Shown here: positions 17,972 to 26,822 of the stretch, in pieces | How positions within the stretch are numbered: the stretch's first letter is position 1 | Layout of the letters: the number at the start of each line of letters is the position of its first letter | From: Psychrosphaera saromensis | GTDB taxonomy: Bacteria; Pseudomonadota; Gammaproteobacteria; Enterobacterales; Alteromonadaceae | Reading direction: 5' to 3' | DNA length: 64,000 bases | Assembly: GCF_002954545.1 (NCBI RefSeq) | Contig: NZ_MSCH01000003.1 | Coordinates: 1,700,824-1,764,823, forward strand | Notes under the pieces: model-generated | What the model was told of the DNA's origin: nothing | The model's database searches: none | Seen by the model: the letters and a program-made list of their open reading frames with translations, nothing else | Translations under genes and position numbers: made by a program

Positions 17972-19699
17972 TTATTTTATTTTGTTAACAACAAACGCAA
18001 CCGCTTCATCTATGGTCAATAACGTTTTCTCACCACTAATGCGATCTTTATGTTCCACTTGGTCGTTATCAAGGTTACGTTCACCAATAACAATTTGATG
18101 CGGAATACCCATCAATTCCATGTCGTTAAACATAACACCAGGACGTTCTTTTCTGTCATCAAATAATACTTCAATGCCAGCGGCTTTTAATTCGTCATAA
18201 ATCTTTTGTGCAACATCAGGAATACGATGTGACTTGTGCATATTCATAGGCACAATAGCAACGGTAAACGGTGCTAGCGCTAGTGGCCATTTAATCCCGT
18301 ACTTATCATGGTTTTGCTCAATAGCTGCAGCAACAATACGCGTAATACCAATACCGTAACAACCCATTTCTAATACTTGGTGTTTACCGCTTTCTGTTAA
18401 CACGCCAGCGTTCATAGCGGTTGAGTATTTGTTACCAAGTTGGAATATATGACCCACTTCAATACCACGTTTAATGGTTAATGTGCCTTTTCCGCATGGG
18501 CTAACATCGCCTTCAACCACGTTACGAAGATCTGCAACCTCTGGTAGTGGTAAATCACGTTCCCAGTTAATGCCAAAGTAATGTTTGCCATCTTGGTTTG
18601 CGCCAGCACTAAAGTCAGAAGCAACCGCAGCCGCTCTGTCTACAATCACTGGAATAGGGCAGTTGATTGGCCCTAAAGAACCCGGTGCCGCTTTCATTAC
18701 GTCTTTAATTGCATCATCCGACGCCATTTCTAACGGCTCAGCAACAAAGGCTAATTTCTCAGCTTTGATTTCGTTAAGTTCGTGGTCGCCGCGAATAACT
18801 AACGCAACATATTCAGCGCCATTTTCAGCAACACACTCAGCCGAGGCTTTAACGATTAAGGTTTTAACTGTTTTCTCAACAGGCACATTAAATTGCTCAA
18901 CTAATTCAGCAATGGTTTTTGCATTTGGTGTGTCTGTTAAGGTTAACTCTTGTGTTGGCGCATCTGCAGCATCTTGTGGCGCAAAGGCTTCCGCTTTTTC
19001 TATGTTAGCAGCGTAATCACTTTCTGTAGAGAATGCGATATCGTCTTCACCAGAGTCAGCAAGTACATGGAATTCATGAGACGCGTCACCACCAATAGAA
19101 CCGGTATCAGCAATAACCGGACGGAAATCTAAACCTAAACGAGTAAAGATATTACAATATGCTTGATACATAATGTCGTAAGTTTCTTGTAAAGACGCTT
19201 GGTCTAAATGGAAAGAGTAAGCGTCTTTCATTGTAAATTCACGGCTACGCATTACACCAAAGCGAGGACGAACTTCGTCTCTGAATTTAGTTTGAATTTG
19301 GTACAAGTTAAGAGGCAACTGCTTGTAGCTGTTTATTTCTTTACGAACAAACTCAGTAATAACTTCTTCATGAGTTGGCCCTAAAGCAAAATCACGATTT
19401 TGACGGTCTTTAATACGTAGTAATTCTGGACCGTATTCTTGCCAACGACCAGACTCAATCCACAAATCGGCAGGTTGAACAACAGGCATTAACATTTCAA
19501 TCGCGCCAGCTTTGTCCATTTCTTCACGAACAATTGCTTCAACTTTACGTACAACTTTTAAACCAGTGGGTAACCAAGTGTATAAACCTGAAGCAAGTCT
19601 GCGGATCATTCCAGCTCTTAACATAAGCTGATGGCTAATGACTTCAGCGTCTGAAGGCGTTTCTTTTAAAGTCGCGATAATATACTGGCTAGTACGCAT
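17972..19699 (-). CDS. proS: Prolyl-tRNA synthetase, bacterial type with editing domain
   Basis: 575 residues, as expected for the bacterial class II enzyme (E. coli 572). Motifs include [12 protein letters not shown] near the N-terminus, motif 2 region [27 protein letters not shown], the YbaK-like editing insert in the middle ([34 protein letters not shown]), motif 3 [17 protein letters not shown], and the C-terminal anticodon domain ending [14 protein letters not shown] at 19717 would add six residues, but [19 protein letters not shown] matches the family N-terminus, so the ATG at 19699 is chosen. Confidence 0.97.
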   Translation of the reverse strand: MRTSQYIIATLKETPSDAEVISHQLMLRAGMIRRLASGLYTWLPTGLKVVRKVEAIVREEMDKAGAIEMLMPVVQPADLWIESGRWQEYGPELLRIKDRQNRDFALGPTHEEVITEFVRKEINSYKQLPLNLYQIQTKFRDEVRPRFGVMRSREFTMKDAYSFHLDQASLQETYDIMYQAYCNIFTRLGLDFRPVIADTGSIGGDASHEFHVLADSGEDDIAFSTESDYAANIEKAEAFAPQDAADAPTQELTLTDTPNAKTIAELVEQFNVPVEKTVKTLIVKASAECVAENGAEYVALVIRGDHELNEIKAEKLAFVAEPLEMASDDAIKDVMKAAPGSLGPINCPIPVIVDRAAAVASDFSAGANQDGKHYFGINWERDLPLPEVADLRNVVEGDVSPCGKGTLTIKRGIEVGHIFQLGNKYSTAMNAGVLTESGKHQVLEMGCYGIGITRIVAAAIEQNHDKYGIKWPLALAPFTVAIVPMNMHKSHRIPDVAQKIYDELKAAGIEVLFDDRKERPGVMFNDMELMGIPHQIVIGERNLDNDQVEHKDRISGEKTLLTIDEAVAFVVNKIK

Positions 19700-19889
19700 T
19701 CGTATTTGTCCGTTCACATAAATATTAAATAATGCCTAATCAATTGTTTTAATTAGGCTAGAATGGCGGCGATTTTAGCAATCAAACCTTTAGTTATAAA
19801 CAATTAATATCAAATAACTCATGTTATTTTGCTGCTTAGTGTTAAAAAGCTGAACTTGTTGAGTGAAACCCCAGTAAAAGGATCTCCAG

Positions 19890-20681
19890 ATGTACGTATG
19901 CCAGTTGTCTTTTAAATGCGAATTAGACATAGAGCTTGATGAAGCCCAACAAGCCATTTCCATGTTATTAGACCAATACCGTTACAACGGACAAATCATT
20001 GGCCGCGAGTTCCCACTTACATTGGTTGACGATAAGTTTGAGATCACCTTTGTTTGCCCAGAACAAGACTCGTTAGCGGTTAAATATAATAACGACTCTG
20101 TACTAAAAGCCTTTGAACAATTAAAACAACTTGGATTAGCCGCACCAGAATTCAAATTAAAAGGACTGGAATGCCAGTCTGATTTTTCTGATACGTGTGA
20201 CCAACCCAAAGCACTGGTTTTATATTCTACTTATGTACAGTCTTGCTCACCGCTGCGCTGCTTAGAACACTTTGCTCCAGTGCCGTTATACAAAATGCCT
20301 GAACAGGTAAGAAAACCGCTAATTAAATGGCAAGAAAGCCAAGCAGCTTGTGACCAATTGCAAATGAATGAAATCACAGAAATAGAACCCTTTGCCATTG
20401 AGCAGTTATCGCAACTTGATAGTGAGTTATTACAAAACGGCAACGCCATAGCTAAAACCATTCAACAACAAATTAACCTACCGGTTTATCAATACTTGTA
20501 TCGTGTTGGTGGCGAAAGCTTGGAAGCAGAGCAACAACGTTGTTGTCCAAGTTGTGATGGTGATTGGCTGCTAACACAGGTGGATCGGCAAGGTAAAATA
20601 CAAGAGCCATTACATGGCTTGTTCGATTTTAAATGTGATGCGTGTTTGTTGGTGTCTAATGTGAGTTGGGATTGGCAGTAG
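19890..20681 (+). CDS. DUF2310 zinc-ribbon-containing protein
   Basis: 263 residues matching the DUF2310 / COG4068-type family of gammaproteobacteria. The N-terminus is MYVCQLSFKCELDIELDEAQ. The C-terminus carries a four-Cys ribbon: CCPSCDGDW followed ~40 residues later by CDACLLVSN. Cytoplasmic, with no signal peptide or membrane helix. Function is unknown; the metal site suggests nucleic-acid or protein binding. It is divergent from proS and preceded by AAAGGATCTCC close to the ATG. Confidence 0.8.
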   Translation: MYVCQLSFKCELDIELDEAQQAISMLLDQYRYNGQIIGREFPLTLVDDKFEITFVCPEQDSLAVKYNNDSVLKAFEQLKQLGLAAPEFKLKGLECQSDFSDTCDQPKALVLYSTYVQSCSPLRCLEHFAPVPLYKMPEQVRKPLIKWQESQAACDQLQMNEITEIEPFAIEQLSQLDSELLQNGNAIAKTIQQQINLPVYQYLYRVGGESLEAEQQRCCPSCDGDWLLTQVDRQGKIQEPLHGLFDFKCDACLLVSNVSWDWQ

Positions 20682-21181
20682 CCGTTCACTTCAGGCGTGA
20701 AGTGAGGGCACTTTTAAGAGCTAATTTGCTTTATATGAATATTTATTAGTAATAGTTTTGGATTTATTTTCTTCTTAACTCTAAGGTTTCGCCCCTCGGC
20801 GAGTGACCTTTTTGCAACAGCCCAAAAACGTAACCCAAAAAGGCCGCTTCCAAACAAAATCTAATACTTCATTAAATAGTTATTTTTGTTTATAAAAAAG
20901 GACTGGAAAATCGTCCCTGACAACCAGTCCTTTCTCAGCATCCATGCTTCGAATTTTATAAAAAATAATATTTAACAAAGTGATTTTGTGATGGAGAGTT
21001 AAGAGCAAAAAGACGAACCTGCGGTTCGTTGCTGATCAATTGACTTATTAGTTTGTGCAAATTAGAGTGGGTGCTCACGTTATACTTTTGTGTAATAAAT
21101 GAACTTTTTGATAATGGATTTAAAGAAGAGTTTGCTTTACACAATCATACTTCATTGAAGTTACTAGGAAAAGTAAGTTTT
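20682..21181. other. 500-bp intergenic region with hairpin and coding-like debris
   Basis: It contains a short inverted repeat (TCACTTCA at 20686-20693 with TGAAGTGA at 20698-20705) and a stretch at ~20785-20850 rich in short near-repeats of the AACCCAAAAAGG type that looks like a decayed or repetitive element. A strong hairpin lies at 20897-20933. No intact gene is seen. The region marks the boundary between housekeeping genes and an accessory stretch. Confidence 0.5.
20897..20933. terminator. Hairpin, probable terminator
   Basis: Perfect 10-bp stem AAAGGACTGG (20897-20906) with CCAGTCCTTT (20924-20933), A tract on the left and T's on the right, so it could act in both directions. It may be the delayed terminator of the zinc-ribbon gene, although it lies 215 bp after that stop codon. 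Confidence 0.6.
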
Positions 21182-22711
21182 ATGGCTGAAACAATTGATA
21201 AACTTCGATTATTAAAGAAATTAGATTCTATGTTTCCAGTCGGATCTGATTCGAGAGAATATTATAATAATTATTCTGAAGAAGAGTATTTAACACTTTT
21301 AGAGTCATTAAAAAAAAACATCGACTTAAACAAACATGATAATAGATTTTCAATTTTAAACTTTCTTTATACTGGTTGTCTTAAATTTGATAGATTCAAC
21401 ATTCCAACTCCATTTGTATATGAAATAAATAAACAACGATATTTTGATGACTTTATAAAAGAGTTCATTAAATCTGTACATCACGATCCCACAAATACAG
21501 CTATTTTTTCACTTAGAGCTGTTCGAAATCGAGTTTATTCTGAGTTTGATAGCATCCCAATTAATAATATAGAAAACCAAGTTATTGACTCTATAAAAAG
21601 TGAAGTTGAGAATATCTCTAGCCCAGTACAGCCAGAAAAGTTGAAAGAGTTCCAAGACGATAAATATAAAATATTGTCTATTTTAGACGGTATATTAGAT
21701 AGATCTCTAAGAACCAGTATAAAAACACGAATTCCATTTGTTATCCATTCGTCGCCATTAATACTAGATCTGAAATGGAATGGTTTGAATATTTGTTTGA
21801 AAACACAACCAATATTTACAAAAACAGAAAATAGTTTTGTCTCTACCAATGCTGCAATACAACAAAAAGCACCATCTAGATGGAATAGTGGATATACAAA
21901 CATTCATTTATGTTTTGAAGCTCTCATTGACTGTGATTTGTATGCACAACCATTACAAGCCATACATAAAGAAAAAAGCCCTGTTAATGGATGGCCAAAG
22001 TGTTTTAATATTGCTTTTGAAATTATTAAAAAAGTAGCCTGGAGCCTCAGGTTAAAGCACGGTGGGTTAACACAGTGGGTTCCTGCTCCTACTGATATTT
22101 TTGATATTGAGTGGTGTTTTCATTCATCGAACAACCCTCAAATTGAGTGGAAAAAGAAAAGTTCACCTTCTGTATTAATGCAACTATTTACTCCATCTGA
22201 TGTTCCTTTATCTATTGACTTGGGGGAGATAAAGGAACCTAATTGGTCAGAACAGTGTAGAATATTTTCAATTATGTACTTCGAAATGGGACAAAAAGAA
22301 GAAGCTCTATTTTGGCTAAATGTAGGCGTGGAAGCATTATTTGAAGAGCAAATACCCTTGATCGCTGAGTATTCAGGTTTATCTACATTGGAAGATGACT
22401 TGAAAAGTCCAAAGGCTTTTTGGCTGGAAGCTGAGGAAACAATATCTAATCAATATCCTGAATTGAAAGGTAAGATTAGTTGGCCACCTGATAAAGTTCA
22501 TGTAAGTATTTTTGCTAAATTGAAGTATTTATATAAAGCTGTAGATATGGCAACAACCCACAGAGATCTAATTAAACATTATTCAAAAATTCAACAATTT
22601 AGAAATGATCTTTTCCATGGCCGAGTAAACTCTGTTGTTACAGTCGACAACGTTACTATTGGAATAGATAGTTTTGATTGGATTAAAGATAATTTCAAAT
22701 TAAGAGAATAA
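21182..22711 (+). CDS. Unknown protein with C-terminal HEPN-like RNxxxH motif
   Basis: About 509 residues from the ATG at 21182 (AGGA 12 bp upstream). A TTG-initiated extension to 21053 is open but unlikely. Not recognised as a whole. Near the C-terminus FRNDLFHGR gives the R-N-x3-H pattern of HEPN domains, preceded by helices (KLKYLYKAVDMATTHRDL) that fit a HEPN four-helix bundle. The middle has Trp-rich segments (VAWSLRLKHGGLTQWVP, IEWCFHSSNNPQIEW). No signal peptide or membrane helix. Base composition is more AT-rich than the neighbours. HEPN proteins are often RNases in toxin-antitoxin or defence systems, but Apea-like versions occur in proteins of unclear role. Function not assigned. Confidence 0.72.
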   Translation: MAETIDKLRLLKKLDSMFPVGSDSREYYNNYSEEEYLTLLESLKKNIDLNKHDNRFSILNFLYTGCLKFDRFNIPTPFVYEINKQRYFDDFIKEFIKSVHHDPTNTAIFSLRAVRNRVYSEFDSIPINNIENQVIDSIKSEVENISSPVQPEKLKEFQDDKYKILSILDGILDRSLRTSIKTRIPFVIHSSPLILDLKWNGLNICLKTQPIFTKTENSFVSTNAAIQQKAPSRWNSGYTNIHLCFEALIDCDLYAQPLQAIHKEKSPVNGWPKCFNIAFEIIKKVAWSLRLKHGGLTQWVPAPTDIFDIEWCFHSSNNPQIEWKKKSSPSVLMQLFTPSDVPLSIDLGEIKEPNWSEQCRIFSIMYFEMGQKEEALFWLNVGVEALFEEQIPLIAEYSGLSTLEDDLKSPKAFWLEAEETISNQYPELKGKISWPPDKVHVSIFAKLKYLYKAVDMATTHRDLIKHYSKIQQFRNDLFHGRVNSVVTVDNVTIGIDSFDWIKDNFKLRE

Positions 22712-22981
22712 AACTAGTCAGGGTCTGTCCTATCCCCACAAGTAGGTGGTGGAGATTTCACACATGCTAATGCAGTTACGTGGGCAAAACAGAAATTATC
22801 TGAGCTTTAAGCCTAACAGGGATAGTCAAAATCAACAGGATCAGATCACTTTGATTTTAAATGGATACATACAATTTATATTCGAGTGGTTGTATACGTT
22901 ATTTCTTTTAGCTTTTCCTCGAAACTCGTGGCTCGCACCTCGGAACTACAGTCCTAAATTAAACATATAAGATAAAAAATT
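22712..22981. other. Intergenic region with a coding remnant
   Basis: The frame at 22718-22810 reads SGSVLSPQVGGGDFTHANAV followed by TWAKQKLSEL and a stop, with no start codon. This looks like the tail of a larger lost protein; the GGGDF...A pattern resembles ends of Rhs/polymorphic-toxin core proteins, but too little is left to be sure. A 74-codon frame at 22746-22970 overlaps it and is probably not a gene. Confidence 0.35.
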
Positions 22982-23464
22982 ATGGATGTAAAACCAGTGA
23001 TCGTGGAAGGTATAAAACTTAGTGGTCTGTCTGTTCAGTTAACTCGTTCTCAAAATCAAAACCATCAAATAATCGCAAAACACTGGCAAGCATTTAATCA
23101 TATTTTAAAATCCAAAGATTTAAAGCTAGGGCGTAATTGGGTGAAGTACGGTATCACTAAGAAGGTGGGTGATAGTTATTATTATATGACGGCAATTCCG
23201 TCTGATGTTGTTGCTTATGGGGGTGAGATTGACGGCTTTGAGACTTTAATACTCGACACTGCAGAGTATTGTTGTTTTCAGCATATGGGTTCAATGGATT
23301 TAATTAAATCAACTATCTATAAGATTTATAAAGAAATTATTCCATCATTGGGTATTCGTTTAAACGAAAACCGGGAGCTTATTCACTACGAACGATATGA
23401 CTATCGTTTTAATTGGAACAAACCCAATTCTATTATTGATATATATGTGCCGACAACGGAGTGA
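22982..23464 (+). CDS. GyrI-like / AraC effector-binding-domain protein
   Basis: 160 residues forming one GyrI-like (SOUL/AraC effector-binding) domain: the opening VEGIKLSGLSVQLTRS, the centre YYYMTAIPSDVVAYGG, AEYCCFQHMGSMDLIKSTIYKIYKE split by loops, and the C-terminal YERYDYRF...SIIDIYVP, the usual end of the fold. No DNA-binding domain is attached, so it is a stand-alone ligand-binding protein of the type that binds small hydrophobic molecules or, in GyrI, gyrase. It sits alone in an accessory region. Function beyond the fold is not assigned. Confidence 0.78.
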   Translation: MDVKPVIVEGIKLSGLSVQLTRSQNQNHQIIAKHWQAFNHILKSKDLKLGRNWVKYGITKKVGDSYYYMTAIPSDVVAYGGEIDGFETLILDTAEYCCFQHMGSMDLIKSTIYKIYKEIIPSLGIRLNENRELIHYERYDYRFNWNKPNSIIDIYVPTTE

Positions 23465-23503
23465 AAGGGAAGGGTAAAAGTGAAATTCACTCAAATTACC
23501 CTA

Positions 23504-23522
23504 GATAATGATAATTATAATT
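23504..23522. promoter_or_regulatory. Fur-box-like sequence in a convergent gap
   Basis: GATAATGATAATTATAATT matches the 19-bp Fur consensus at 16 positions. It lies between two converging genes, so no start codon is served by it. It may drive a small RNA or be chance in AT-rich DNA. Confidence 0.3.
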
Positions 23523-23632
23523 ATAAGAATAAATTGGTGATCATTGTCCAAGCCTGTAACGTTTTTTTGCTTACAGCTGACATAGGTACTCGCCTTTCGT
23601 CGCTAAAGCGGATAAAAGGCCATCCACTGTAA

Positions 23633-24370
23633 TTAAACCATCTCATCTATATTTTTTAAAACAGCAACGCTATTTAACAGTTCATATCTAGTTGAAAAAT
23701 CAGCTCTGTATTGATAGCTCTGTTTAAAAATATCGTCTTTTCGTGAATCTATAGGGCTACCTTCGTCCCACATAAAATCCAGTACATCATCCATAAAAGA
23801 TAAAATATTAATATTACCTGCAACGTCTTCTTTTATATAAGGTTTAGCTTCATCTACGCGTAAACCCGTTCCGTTAACGGTCTGCCATTGTATGGTCTTA
23901 GCTTCAGCAAATACTTGGTTATAGTTATCTGAACCATCTACAAGGTTGCGGTTGTTATTAGCAACGTATTTAACGTAGTTATATTCAGACTCTGTTAGGT
24001 TATGCTCAACGACTTCAACTCCATCCATGGTACGAGTAAAGTCAAAATCCTTAGCCAGTATTTCAGGGTGTTCTAGTGAAATTTGTGCAATTACCTCTTT
24101 AGCTCCTTTTTCCATTTGCTGGTAACTGTCTGTACGTCTTGATGGTAAAGAAAATAGTCTTTCTCCTTCAATAGCAAGTAACTCTTTATAATGCTCTGTT
24201 GAGTCTTGTATTTGAGGTGAGGCTTTTGTTTCTTCCCAAGCTTTGTTAGCGGTTTCTCTTCTTGCGACAACTTCATCATCTGAATTAGACGTTGAAGGTG
24301 TGAATTTAACACTGCTTGTGTTTAGTTGGCTAACACCAGAGTTAACCGTTGATAATGGAATTGTTTTCAT
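23633..24370 (-). CDS. Unknown cytoplasmic protein
   Basis: 245 residues, not recognised. It is acidic and hydrophilic, without signal peptide or membrane helix. The first ~40 residues are Ser/Thr/Asn-rich and look disordered; the rest is mainly helical, with DFDFTRTMDGVEVVEHNLTE and SFMDDVLDFMWDEGSPIDSR as its most distinct segments. The AGGGATG ribosome-binding site ahead of ATG 24370 supports it being real. It converges with the GyrI-like gene and is followed upstream by a 400-bp gap. No function is proposed. Confidence 0.65.
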   Translation of the reverse strand: MKTIPLSTVNSGVSQLNTSSVKFTPSTSNSDDEVVARRETANKAWEETKASPQIQDSTEHYKELLAIEGERLFSLPSRRTDSYQQMEKGAKEVIAQISLEHPEILAKDFDFTRTMDGVEVVEHNLTESEYNYVKYVANNNRNLVDGSDNYNQVFAEAKTIQWQTVNGTGLRVDEAKPYIKEDVAGNINILSFMDDVLDFMWDEGSPIDSRKDDIFKQSYQYRADFSTRYELLNSVAVLKNIDEMV

Positions 24371-24772
24371 ATCTTCATCCCTAAAATATAAAGAACTCTT
24401 TTAAAACAGTTGCTTAATATATCGGCAGCTAAGATAAGCACTTTAGAATAAATTAACAAAAGCATGTATGGCTTTACAAAGCTGCCGCAAAAAAATGTAA
24501 ATCAATCCACCCAAAAAATCACACAAAACGCATCATTAAAAACTCATAAACATAAGTGGTGAAAAACACTAAGTCATTGGTTTAGTTAACTACTTTTTGG
24601 TTTTTGCACTTCGCTACATTCCAACAAATTAAAAAATAACCATTTAAAACAAATGGTTAAGGTTTGGCACACGCGCTGCAAATACTTTTATAAATTAGAC
24701 GAATTATAAATTACACAAATTGTAAATTTGATAATTATCAATTCGATAAACCATAAAAATAATGAGCAGTAC
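24371..24772. other. Intergenic region before the MacAB-like operon
   Basis: About 400 bp, very AT-rich, between divergent genes. It must contain both promoters. I see no convincing operator, terminator or small gene. Confidence 0.5.
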
Positions 24773-26101
24773 ATGGAAAACTTAACAAGCAGCACACCTA
24801 ATGCATCTAACACATCCAGCAAAGCTAACTCAGGTATGGCAATGGACAAGGTCGTAGAAACCAAACCGTCACGATGGAAAATGTATCTAACCTTAACGGC
24901 TGTTGTTATAGCTTGTGTGACTTATTATTCAAGTCAGTCGTCTTTTGATGGTAAAGCGATGACAGTATCAGGCAGTGATATCAGTATTGAGTCGGTATCA
25001 TCTGGTGTATTTGAAGATTACATTCCAATAAGAAGCCGCGTAGTTCCGTTAAAAACGGTTTATCTCGACGCGGTTGAAGGAGGACGAGTAGAAAAAATAT
25101 TGGTGGATGACGGGACATTATTGAAAATAGGTCAACCTATTGTTGTCTTGTCTAATACTCAATTGCAGTTAGACGTGATGCGTAATGAAGCTGCCGTGAC
25201 TGAGCAATTAAATAATATGCGCACCATTGAGTTGTCGTTGGAACAAAACCGCTTAAATCACAAACGTAACTTAATTGAGATTGAATACGAAGTAAAAAAA
25301 CTTAACCGCCAACTCACCAGAGAACAAAGTGCATTAGCCGCTGGCAATCTCACCTTAAGCGCACTTGAACAAACAACAGACCTGCTTGATTACCACAACC
25401 AACGCAAACAAATCACCTTAGAGAGCCAAAAAACAGATGCGTTAATGCAAGAACATCAACTTAAGTTTTTAACCTTATCTGGTGGACGTTTAGAGCAAAG
25501 CTTGGAATTTGCTCGTGAAAACATCGACAACCTAAATATGAAAGCACCAGTGCAAGGGAAGTTATCCGGCTTTGATTTAGAAATTGGTCAGTCTATTAGT
25601 CGCGGCGAACGTATAGGTCAGATTGATGAGCCGTCGGCGTTTAAATTAGAGGCGAGTATTGACGAGTTTTATTTAGGCCGAGTCACTATAGGTCAATTGG
25701 CCAGCACCACTCATAACGGTGAAACTTATCAATTAAGTGTTAGCAAAATTTATCCTCAAATCGTCAACGGCACCTTTAGAGTGGATCTTAAATTTGAGCA
25801 AACCCAGCCTAGTAATATTCGCCGAGGACAAGCCATGGCCACCAAATTTAGCTTAGGTGAGCCGGTAAATACTTTGTTGATCCCAAATGGTTCATTTTAT
25901 CAAGACACTGGCGGACATTGGTTATTTGTTATCGATAAAAGTACCAACACGGCAAGTCGCCGCAACATCAAACTTGGCCGCAAAAACAATCAATTTATTG
26001 AGGTGGTAACAGGCTTAACCGCAGGTGAGCAGTTTATTAGCTCAACCTACCAAGCTTATACCGATATAGAACAAATAAAGATCACTGACAATCATTACTA
26101 A
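24773..26101 (+). CDS. Periplasmic adaptor of an ABC efflux system (MacA/HlyD-like)
   Basis: About 442 residues. A single N-terminal membrane anchor (WKMYLTLTAVVIACVTYY) is followed by a beta-barrel/lipoyl half (VYLDAVEGGRVEKILVDDGTLLKIGQPIVVL), a long coiled-coil hairpin (~130-230), the returning lipoyl half (MKAPVQGKLSGFDLEIGQSI), and C-terminal barrel domains. It would link the inner-membrane ABC pump to an outer-membrane channel. A TTG start at 24728 is open, but the ATG at 24773 gives the normal cytoplasmic tail. First of three genes (adaptor, ATPase, permease). No TolC-like gene is present. Confidence 0.88.
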   Translation: MENLTSSTPNASNTSSKANSGMAMDKVVETKPSRWKMYLTLTAVVIACVTYYSSQSSFDGKAMTVSGSDISIESVSSGVFEDYIPIRSRVVPLKTVYLDAVEGGRVEKILVDDGTLLKIGQPIVVLSNTQLQLDVMRNEAAVTEQLNNMRTIELSLEQNRLNHKRNLIEIEYEVKKLNRQLTREQSALAAGNLTLSALEQTTDLLDYHNQRKQITLESQKTDALMQEHQLKFLTLSGGRLEQSLEFARENIDNLNMKAPVQGKLSGFDLEIGQSISRGERIGQIDEPSAFKLEASIDEFYLGRVTIGQLASTTHNGETYQLSVSKIYPQIVNGTFRVDLKFEQTQPSNIRRGQAMATKFSLGEPVNTLLIPNGSFYQDTGGHWLFVIDKSTNTASRRNIKLGRKNNQFIEVVTGLTAGEQFISSTYQAYTDIEQIKITDNHY

Positions 26102-26127
26102 ACAAGAATTAATAGGGAATAACAACA

Positions 26128-26811
26128 ATGTTAAAAATTCAAAATTTATCTAAGAGTTACCGTACTGAAAACGTTGAGACAACGGCATTAAACAATATCG
26201 AGATTGAGATAAAAAAAGGTGAATTCATTGCCATTATGGGGCCGTCGGGCTGTGGTAAATCTACCTTATTAAATACTATTGGCATGTTAGACAGCCCAAC
26301 GTCTGGTCATTATTGGTTTAACGATGAAGACGTAGCAAATTACTCAGAGGCAAAACTAGCCAATATTAGAAAGCATAATATTGGCTTTATCTTCCAAAGC
26401 TTTAACTTAATCGATGAGCTAAGCGTAAGAGAAAATATTGAACTGGCATTGCTTTATCACAACATTCCAAGCGCTGAGCGTAAAGAAAGAGTGGAGAAAG
26501 TCATGCAACAAGTTGGCATTACCCACAGAGCCAATCATATGCCAAGCCAGTTATCTGGTGGTCAGCAACAACGTGTTGCCGTGGCAAGAGCTGTGGTTGG
26601 CGACCAAACCATGATCTTAGCCGATGAGCCTACCGGAAACTTAGATACCCAACACGGTCATGAAGTGATGGAAATGCTACAAGAACTCAATGCAAACGGT
26701 AAGACCATCGTTATGGTTACTCACTCGCCAGCACATGCTGAATTTGCCACTCGCACTATCACCTTATTAGATGGTCAAGTTGTAGAGCCTGCTTTAAAAG
26801 CCGTTAGCTAA
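26128..26811 (+). CDS. ABC transporter ATP-binding protein (MacB/LolD-like)
   Basis: 227-residue nucleotide-binding subunit: Walker A GPSGCGKST (38-46), Q-loop FIFQSFNLIDELSV, signature LSGGQQQRVAVARA, Walker B MILADEPTGNLD, H-loop VMVTHSP. It belongs to the class that pairs with FtsX-fold permeases. It starts 26 bp after the adaptor gene with AGGGA ahead, and ends 11 bp before the permease. Inferred to power export of a peptide, lipid or other hydrophobic cargo from the periplasmic side by the mechanotransmission mode of MacB. Confidence 0.94.
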   Translation: MLKIQNLSKSYRTENVETTALNNIEIEIKKGEFIAIMGPSGCGKSTLLNTIGMLDSPTSGHYWFNDEDVANYSEAKLANIRKHNIGFIFQSFNLIDELSVRENIELALLYHNIPSAERKERVEKVMQQVGITHRANHMPSQLSGGQQQRVAVARAVVGDQTMILADEPTGNLDTQHGHEVMEMLQELNANGKTIVMVTHSPAHAEFATRTITLLDGQVVEPALKAVS

Positions 26812-26822
26812 GGAATACTGAC

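Noticed and set aside
18585-19016. 143-codon plus-strand frame inside proS
   Set aside because: Antisense to the conserved editing domain; Ala/Ser-rich composition typical of shadow frames.
21053-21181. TTG-started N-terminal extension of the HEPN-like protein
   Set aside because: Poor start codon, no ribosome-binding site; the ATG at 21182 is better.
22746-22970. 74-codon plus-strand frame
   Set aside because: Low-complexity, no ribosome-binding site, overlaps a better protein-like remnant in another frame.
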